A DNA stretch of 64,000 nucleotides from Desulfobaccales bacterium (GTDB taxonomy: Bacteria > Desulfobacterota > Desulfobaccia > Desulfobaccales > 0-14-0-80-60-11), in NCBI GenBank assembly GCA_041648175.1, contig JBAZPO010000015.1, positions 1 through 64,000 of the forward strand. The letters run 5' to 3'. The notes beneath the pieces were generated by a model. The model saw only the letters and a list, made by a program, of their open reading frames with translations, searched no databases and had not been told where the DNA came from. Numbering within the stretch: the first letter of the stretch is position 1; every line of letters starts with the position of its first letter. This document shows positions 59,302 to 64,000 of the stretch, piece by piece. A program made the position numbers and the translations under genes.

Positions 59302-61080
59302 TCAAGAACTGGGAACTTCAACCTTTGATTTGTTATCTGCGCTCTCGGATTTGTTATTTTTTTCAGTAGGAATTTCATCCTCTGATTTGTTATCTTTTTC
59401 AGGTTGTCCCTTCCTGAGCTCATTCAACACGTCTACGACTGAATTGTAAAGGTCAAAGCCAGCCCGGGTGTGAAGCCGGCTACCCTGAAGCACCTTCCGG
59501 AAATGCCCTTTGGCGTTGCAAATGCCCAGGACAATGCCTCGACTTTTAAGGTCGCCGTGAAGCTCATCCAGCATCTCGACGGCGTTCACATCCATATCTA
59601 CAATGGCCTCGGCATTGACGAGGAAGAAGGTGACCTGGGGCCGGGCCGAATCGATCAGTTCCTGAACCCGGTGGGAGAAATGAGCGGCGTTAAAAAAGTA
59701 GAGCGGCCCGCCAAACCGGTAGATCATGAGACCCGGCACAATCGGCGGCCGGGTGATGGTTTCATGGGGCCGGGCCAGCCGGTGCAGGACGAGAATGATG
59801 GCGAAAACCACCGCCACCAAGATGCCGATCATGAGACCGGCGATCAGAACCGCGGCGGTGGTGGCAATGCTGAAGTAGGCCGAAGCCGGCCGCGTTCGCC
59901 ACGCGGTTATAACTTCTTTAAAGCTGAAAAGCCTGATTCCCGCTACGACAATGATCGCCGAGAGCGCCACGATCGGGAGATGCTTGAGGATATCGGTGAA
60001 ATAGAGCAAAAACAGGCCGAGCATGATGGCGGCGGAGAACCCCGCGAACTGGGTGCGCCCGCCGTATTGATCATTCACCACGGTGCGCGACTGACTGCCC
60101 CCGATCGCGAACCCTTGGCAAAAACCTGCCCCCACATTGGCCAGACCCAAAGCTATCAACTCCTGGTTGGGAGCTATCCGATACCGCCCTTTCATGGCAA
60201 AGGCCCGCACCGTGACCGCGCAGTCTATATAAGAGACGAGGGCCAGGCCCACGCTGAAGGGCAACAAATCCAGGATATCGGAGAACTTTATCTGTGGCAG
60301 CGTAGGATTCGGCAGTCCGGCGGGGACGGAACCGACGATCTTGATTCCCTGGTTTTCCAATCCCAACCACATTACCGCGACCGCGGCCAGACCCACCACG
60401 AGGACTGCCTCAGGCAGCTTGGGAATAAAGCGAAACAGGAACAATCCCAGGAGGCAGGCTGCCCCCATATATAAGGTGAGTGGGTGATACGTGAAGATCT
60501 TGGTGCCCAATTCCCAAATCTGCAGGAAAAAACCTTCCTGTTTGAGTTCAATCCCGGAAATTTTTCCCACTTGACTTAAGATGATGATCAGGGCCATGCC
60601 GTTGAGAAATCCGATGACCACGGATTTAGGAATAAAGTCGGAAATGAACCCTATCCGGGCTATACCTCCGACCACCTGAATGACCCCTACCATGATGGCG
60701 AGCATCATGGCCAGGGCCAGGTAGCGGGCCGGGTCTGCACCTGCGGCGAATGTTGCCAGGGAGGAGGCCACCAGGATTGCCACCGTGGCCTCACAGTCAA
60801 TAATAAGTTGGCGAGAGGTGCCGAAGAGGCCATAAACCGCCATGGCCAGCAGGGAGCCATAAAGGCCGTTAATAGGCTTAAGCCCGGCCATTTGAGAGTA
60901 GGCCAGCGCCGCGGGGATGGTCACCATGAAAATGATCAGACCGGCTAGCAGGTCGTTCGGCAAATAGCGCAGTTTATAATTCCGCAGCAGATCAAGTCGC
61001 AGCATGGCGGTGGCGCCGTCTGGCGTGGCGACCACCGTTTCGAACTTCTCAGTTCCCTCTCTGCTTTTTTTTCTTGGCAT
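59302..61080 (-). CDS. SulP-family anion transporter with STAS domain
   Basis: 592 residues from ATG 61080 (GGGGTGGAGAG upstream). About twelve membrane helices (DLLAGLIIFMVTIPAALAYSQ with the SulP N-terminal signature; GLYGSLLAMAVYGLFGTSRQL) and a cytoplasmic STAS domain (~440-560; VTFFLVNAEAIVDMDVNAVEML). The C-terminal tail has imperfect Asn-Lys-Ser-Glu repeats. SulP proteins carry sulfate, bicarbonate or other anions. In this genome sulfate is a sensible guess, since sulfur genes are abundant; bicarbonate is an alternative. Confidence 0.92.
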   Translation of the reverse strand: MPRKKSREGTEKFETVVATPDGATAMLRLDLLRNYKLRYLPNDLLAGLIIFMVTIPAALAYSQMAGLKPINGLYGSLLAMAVYGLFGTSRQLIIDCEATVAILVASSLATFAAGADPARYLALAMMLAIMVGVIQVVGGIARIGFISDFIPKSVVIGFLNGMALIIILSQVGKISGIELKQEGFFLQIWELGTKIFTYHPLTLYMGAACLLGLFLFRFIPKLPEAVLVVGLAAVAVMWLGLENQGIKIVGSVPAGLPNPTLPQIKFSDILDLLPFSVGLALVSYIDCAVTVRAFAMKGRYRIAPNQELIALGLANVGAGFCQGFAIGGSQSRTVVNDQYGGRTQFAGFSAAIMLGLFLLYFTDILKHLPIVALSAIIVVAGIRLFSFKEVITAWRTRPASAYFSIATTAAVLIAGLMIGILVAVVFAIILVLHRLARPHETITRPPIVPGLMIYRFGGPLYFFNAAHFSHRVQELIDSARPQVTFFLVNAEAIVDMDVNAVEMLDELHGDLKSRGIVLGICNAKGHFRKVLQGSRLHTRAGFDLYNSVVDVLNELRKGQPEKDNKSEDEIPTEKNNKSESADNKSKVEVPSS

Positions 61081-61371
61081 GCTCTCCACCCCTTGGCATT
61101 GCGGTCTTGACCTTATTTTATTAGCACTTTGCCGGGAAAAATCCAGCCTAACTTATTAATTTTTTAAAATTTTTTTTGTGCCTAATTGTAATGGGGAGGA
61201 TAGCTGTGCTAGATGAGAGTGGCCAGCTACTTATGGAATTTTAAATATAAATCTGGGGCAGTTTACATAACGAATCTGATGATTAATTTTTAGAGGGACA
61301 TCGCAGGCATCAAAGACCTGGCTTGGAATAGGCCACTGAACCGAAATTGACGGCACATCAGGTTGGTTATT
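61081..61371. other. AT-rich divergent intergenic region
   Basis: No gene is seen between the SulP and TerC-like genes. It should hold both promoters. A TTTTAAATATAAATC stretch at about 61238-61252 is a possible -10 zone. Confidence 0.35.
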
Positions 61372-62349
61372 ATGTGGGATGGAATTAATTTATTTTCAAT
61401 GTTCCTTACTGTAGCAGGTTTATGCCTGTTCGAATCAGTAACCAGTATCGATAATGCGGTTATAAACGCCGATGTTCTTGTAACAATGTCTCAGAGAGGC
61501 AGGCGCTGGTTCCTTCTTTGGGGGCTTCTCTTTGCCGTCGTCGTGGTTCGAGGAGTTCTGCCCTGGTTAATCGTCTGGATGGCTACTCCAGCGCTCGGCC
61601 CCATTGGCGCTCTCACCGCCACCTTCAGCAATGATCCGAGAGTTATAAAGGCAATTAAAGATTCATCTCCAATATTGCTGGCCGGTGGGGGAACATTTTT
61701 GATTTTTCTTTTTTTTAATTGGCTGTTCATGGAGCCGAAAAAGTATGGCCTTAAGGGAGAACGTTTCATTCATGCGCAAGGGATCTGGTTCTATGCGGTA
61801 GTTTCAATAATTCTCACTCTCATTGTTTGGTTTGCGCTCAAAATTAATCCTTTCATGGCCTTTGGAGCAGTGGTGGGATCAAGCGCCTTTTTTATCACGC
61901 ATGGTTTTAAGCAAAATGCACAACAGCGTGAAGAACAGTTAGTTTCCGGAAAAGGGAACTTAACGGATATAAGTAAAATTTTATATCTTGAAGTCATTGA
62001 CGCCACTTTTTCCATCGACGGTGTCCTGGGGGCCTTTGCTTTTACGCTTTCCGTGCCACTAATCCTGATCGGCAATGGTCTGGGCGCTTTAATCTTACGC
62101 CAACTGACGGTCGGAAATATTAAACGAATTAAAAAATACATTTACCTCAAAAACGGGGCCATGTACGCCATATTTTTCCTTGGAACCATCATGCTGTTAG
62201 ACAGTTTCGGATTCCATATTCCCAGTTGGGTTTCGCCCATCATCACCTTCCTGGCAATTGGCTATTTCTTTATGCGATCCCGGAAGGTTTTGGTCGAATG
62301 CCCTAAGGCAAAAGAAAGGAAAAAGGGACCGGCCTCGGGCCAGACTTAA
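61372..62349 (+). CDS. TerC/DUF475-type integral membrane protein
   Basis: 325 residues from ATG 61372. About eight membrane helices. Two conserved acidic motifs of the DUF475/TerC group are present: ESVTSIDNAVINADVL and EVIDATFSIDGVLGAFAF, with Asp/Glu inside the membrane that may bind metal ions. The C-terminal tail is basic. Members are linked to tellurite resistance or manganese export. A TerB-like protein is at 22331-22789, in a distant locus. The gene is more AT-rich than its neighbours. It is followed 34 bases later by an MscS channel gene. Confidence 0.85.
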   Translation: MWDGINLFSMFLTVAGLCLFESVTSIDNAVINADVLVTMSQRGRRWFLLWGLLFAVVVVRGVLPWLIVWMATPALGPIGALTATFSNDPRVIKAIKDSSPILLAGGGTFLIFLFFNWLFMEPKKYGLKGERFIHAQGIWFYAVVSIILTLIVWFALKINPFMAFGAVVGSSAFFITHGFKQNAQQREEQLVSGKGNLTDISKILYLEVIDATFSIDGVLGAFAFTLSVPLILIGNGLGALILRQLTVGNIKRIKKYIYLKNGAMYAIFFLGTIMLLDSFGFHIPSWVSPIITFLAIGYFFMRSRKVLVECPKAKERKKGPASGQT

Positions 62350-62383
62350 TCCCGCGGTTGGATAACCTGTGAGGTCATTGGTT

Positions 62384-63448
62384 ATGAATATGAATTTGAA
62401 TGTGCTAGGCATTAACCTGAACTTGGACAAGGCGGTAGGCCAACTCGTTGACAAGCTAAGCGGCTGGGCCATCGCCACCATCAAGATGCTGCCTAACCTG
62501 GTGGTAGGCACCCTCCTTATAATAATTTTTTGGATCTTGAGCGCTTACGCGGCAAGATTAGCTAACCGGCTCATATTAAGGTTCACCGGTTACAGACACA
62601 TTGCCAGACTTATGGCCAGGATGACCACCCTGGCCGTCATCACCCTGGGCGTAATCCTGGCCCTCGATGCCCTCAACCTGGATAAGGCCGTGGCTTCGAT
62701 GCTGGCCGGCATCGGCATCCTGGGCGTGGCTCTCGGCTTCGCCGCCAAGGATCTCTTCGCCGATTTTATCGCGGGCATAGTCTTGCATTTCGAACATCCC
62801 TTCCGTCTGGGCGATCGGATCAAGAGCGGCGATATTTTGGGCTTCGTTGAGTCCGTGGAATTCCGCGCCACCATAATTCGCGGCAGACAGGGTGAGAGAT
62901 TTACCGTCCCCAATAAGGACATATTGGGTAACGCGATCACCAATTACTACATTTCCGGGGACCGCCGGGTAGATTTATACATCGGCATCGATTACACGCC
63001 TGATCTCCAACAGGTTGAAGACCTGGCTCTGGAGGCGGTGAGAGCTTTGGACCCGCCGTTACGGAACCCCGACCGCCCGGTGGAATTTTTTTATGAAGAG
63101 GTGAAGGATACCACAGTCATTTTCAGGATTCGTTTCTGGATCAACGAACCCGATCAGCCGGTCTTTTTAAAGGCCAGAAGCGAGGCTATCAAGGCCATCA
63201 ATGAGGCCTTTAAGGCCAAGGTAGTTATCAGGCCCTCCGCGGTTGTCACCCTGGATTTCGGGGTAACCGGAGGATCAACCTTGAGAGACCAACTCGAGGG
63301 CTTGACAATTCCCCTCTCCTTGCCGGAAACAACGCAAGCACAGAATAATAAAAGCTCCAAGATGGAGGATAAACAAGACAAGATAGATGCAAATTCCAAA
63401 ACCAGGGAAAAGAAAAGCGGCAAGGAACAAGACAGTCGGGAGGAATAG
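62384..63448 (+). CDS. Small-conductance mechanosensitive channel (MscS family)
   Basis: 354 residues from ATG 62384 (GAGGTC upstream). Three membrane helices (MLPNLVVGTLLIIIFWILSAY; ARMTTLAVITLGVILALDAL; ASMLAGIGILGVALGFAAKDL, the pore helix TM3 with the Gly/Ala pattern), then the MscS beta domain (FEHPFRLGDRIKSGDILGFVESVEFRATII) and the alpha/beta end. A Lys/Asp-rich tail of ~40 residues is disordered. It opens on membrane tension to release solutes. Probably co-transcribed with the TerC-like gene. Confidence 0.92.
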   Translation: MNMNLNVLGINLNLDKAVGQLVDKLSGWAIATIKMLPNLVVGTLLIIIFWILSAYAARLANRLILRFTGYRHIARLMARMTTLAVITLGVILALDALNLDKAVASMLAGIGILGVALGFAAKDLFADFIAGIVLHFEHPFRLGDRIKSGDILGFVESVEFRATIIRGRQGERFTVPNKDILGNAITNYYISGDRRVDLYIGIDYTPDLQQVEDLALEAVRALDPPLRNPDRPVEFFYEEVKDTTVIFRIRFWINEPDQPVFLKARSEAIKAINEAFKAKVVIRPSAVVTLDFGVTGGSTLRDQLEGLTIPLSLPETTQAQNNKSSKMEDKQDKIDANSKTREKKSGKEQDSREE

Positions 63449-63509
63449 TTCAGTAATGTCAGACAAAATCACGTTCTCTGCAATTTAATTCCGGCAAAGA
63501 GAGCCAGAA

Positions 63510-64000
63510 ATGAAAACCATCGTCCTCATAGCGCTCAATGTGTCTTTATTGGGCTTTTTTATTTTTCTGCTCACCCGGCGGCACCTGCTTACCTATCATC
63601 ATGACCGGCGCTTGTGGCTGACCTGGCTTTCCGTAGGTGTCATCACCTTAATGGATGAATGCACCTCGCCGTTTTTTGGGATTGCCGAGGCTTACCGCTT
63701 TATCGGCATCGGGGCCGTGGTTTTTCTCGTTTTAACCAATCTGTTGATGCGCTTCATGTCTTTCCGCTACGCGGAAATTGCCGAAATCCTGGAACATCAC
63801 AAGATCATCGGGGGCGGGGTTTATTCCTTTTCTTATTTTGTCCTGGGACCGACGGTCTCTTTTATTGCCGTGGCCTCCATCCTGGTGGATTACATCCTTA
63901 CCGCCTGCATCTCTTCAGTGAGCGCCGTGGGCAACCTCATCCCCTTCACGTCATTCGCACAATCGTCTGGCGAATTCCAGCTTTTCGTGGCCCTGGGGAT
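63510..64000 (+). CDS. APC-type amino acid permease, partial (runs off the window)
   Basis: The frame from ATG 63510 is open to the last base (163 codons). It encodes a membrane protein: first helix IVLIALNVSLLGFFIFLL, a loop, WLSVGVITLMDECTSPFF, then YRFIGIGAVVFLVLTNLLM and GGGVYSFSYFVLGPTVSFIAV and VDYILTACISSVSAVGNLI. The last two segments match the second and third helices of APC-superfamily permeases. The N-terminal segment is unusual for that family. A weak ribosome site (AAAGAGAGCC) precedes it. It lies 61 bases after the MscS gene. Confidence 0.65.
   Translation, partial: MKTIVLIALNVSLLGFFIFLLTRRHLLTYHHDRRLWLTWLSVGVITLMDECTSPFFGIAEAYRFIGIGAVVFLVLTNLLMRFMSFRYAEIAEILEHHKIIGGGVYSFSYFVLGPTVSFIAVASILVDYILTACISSVSAVGNLIPFTSFAQSSGEFQLFVALG

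Overview
The window looks like chromosomal DNA of an anaerobic, diderm (LPS-making) member of the Desulfobacterota, the former Deltaproteobacteria, in the sulfate-reducer or syntroph neighbourhood. This is inferred from gene content only: multihaem cytochromes c beside membrane cytochrome b, two-component systems acting through sigma-54, sulfite-exporter (TauE/SafE) operons with the associated TIGR02186-type protein, PEP-CTERM proteins behind cyclic-dinucleotide riboswitches, an Isc-type Fe-S operon, and LptD, HldE and UDP-glucose dehydrogenase. DNA is GC-rich overall, with AT-rich islands (about 5.3-6.8 kb, 21.4-22.8 kb, 61.1-62.4 kb). No prophage, insertion sequence, CRISPR array or rRNA was seen; there is one tRNA (Arg, CCU).

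Layout. 0-8.7 kb: coiled-coil protein, a metallophosphoesterase gene split by an in-frame TAG, a ParB-like protein, a flavoprotein-SCP2 fusion, a thioesterase, an EAL-CBS-GGDEF protein, then a cyclic-di-GMP riboswitch before a PEP-CTERM protein. 8.8-14.2 kb: two tandem-domain universal stress proteins (Usp), a core-less member of an unusual PEP-synthase-like family, and a sigma-54 operon (small membrane protein, TauE, Usp). 14.8-20.8 kb: histidine kinase, receiver, a four-helix-bundle gene set between inverted repeats, and a full-length PEP-synthase-like protein. 21-26 kb: decayed TolC fragment, L,D-transpeptidase, TerB-like protein, and a second TauE/Usp operon. 26-34.2 kb: a Lon protease with a receiver domain inside it, a lone receiver, a sigma-54 response regulator and kinase, and a third TauE/TIGR02186/Usp operon. 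34-41 kb: membrane and secreted proteins, carbonic anhydrase, and a second receiver plus PEP-synthase-like pair. 41-48.3 kb: zinc-ribbon and SH3 envelope proteins and the hldE-ugd-lptD set. 48.7-53.6 kb: tRNA-Arg, a DsrL/GltD-like Fe-S flavoprotein, TusA, a cysteine desulfurase without its PLP lysine, an Rrf2 regulator and IscU. 53.8-58.1 kb: a cytochrome c/b membrane complex with a broken copy of its cytochrome b. 58.4-64 kb: CHRD/PEP-CTERM protein, SulP transporter, TerC-like and MscS proteins, and a truncated permease.

Three themes recur. First, sulfur-anion export and stress: three TauE genes each have a Usp gene in the same operon, one under a clear sigma-54 promoter, and a sigma-54 activator lies next to another. 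Second, phosphorelay coupled to unusual effectors: a receiver inside Lon, and a receiver-plus-PEP-synthase-like pair that occurs twice with a third, core-deleted paralogue. Third, sulfur handling for Fe-S assembly with a desulfurase-like protein that appears unable to hold PLP. Intergenic DNA is rich in small repeats (a MITE-like element, heptamer arrays, short palindromes), and several of these touch gene ends.
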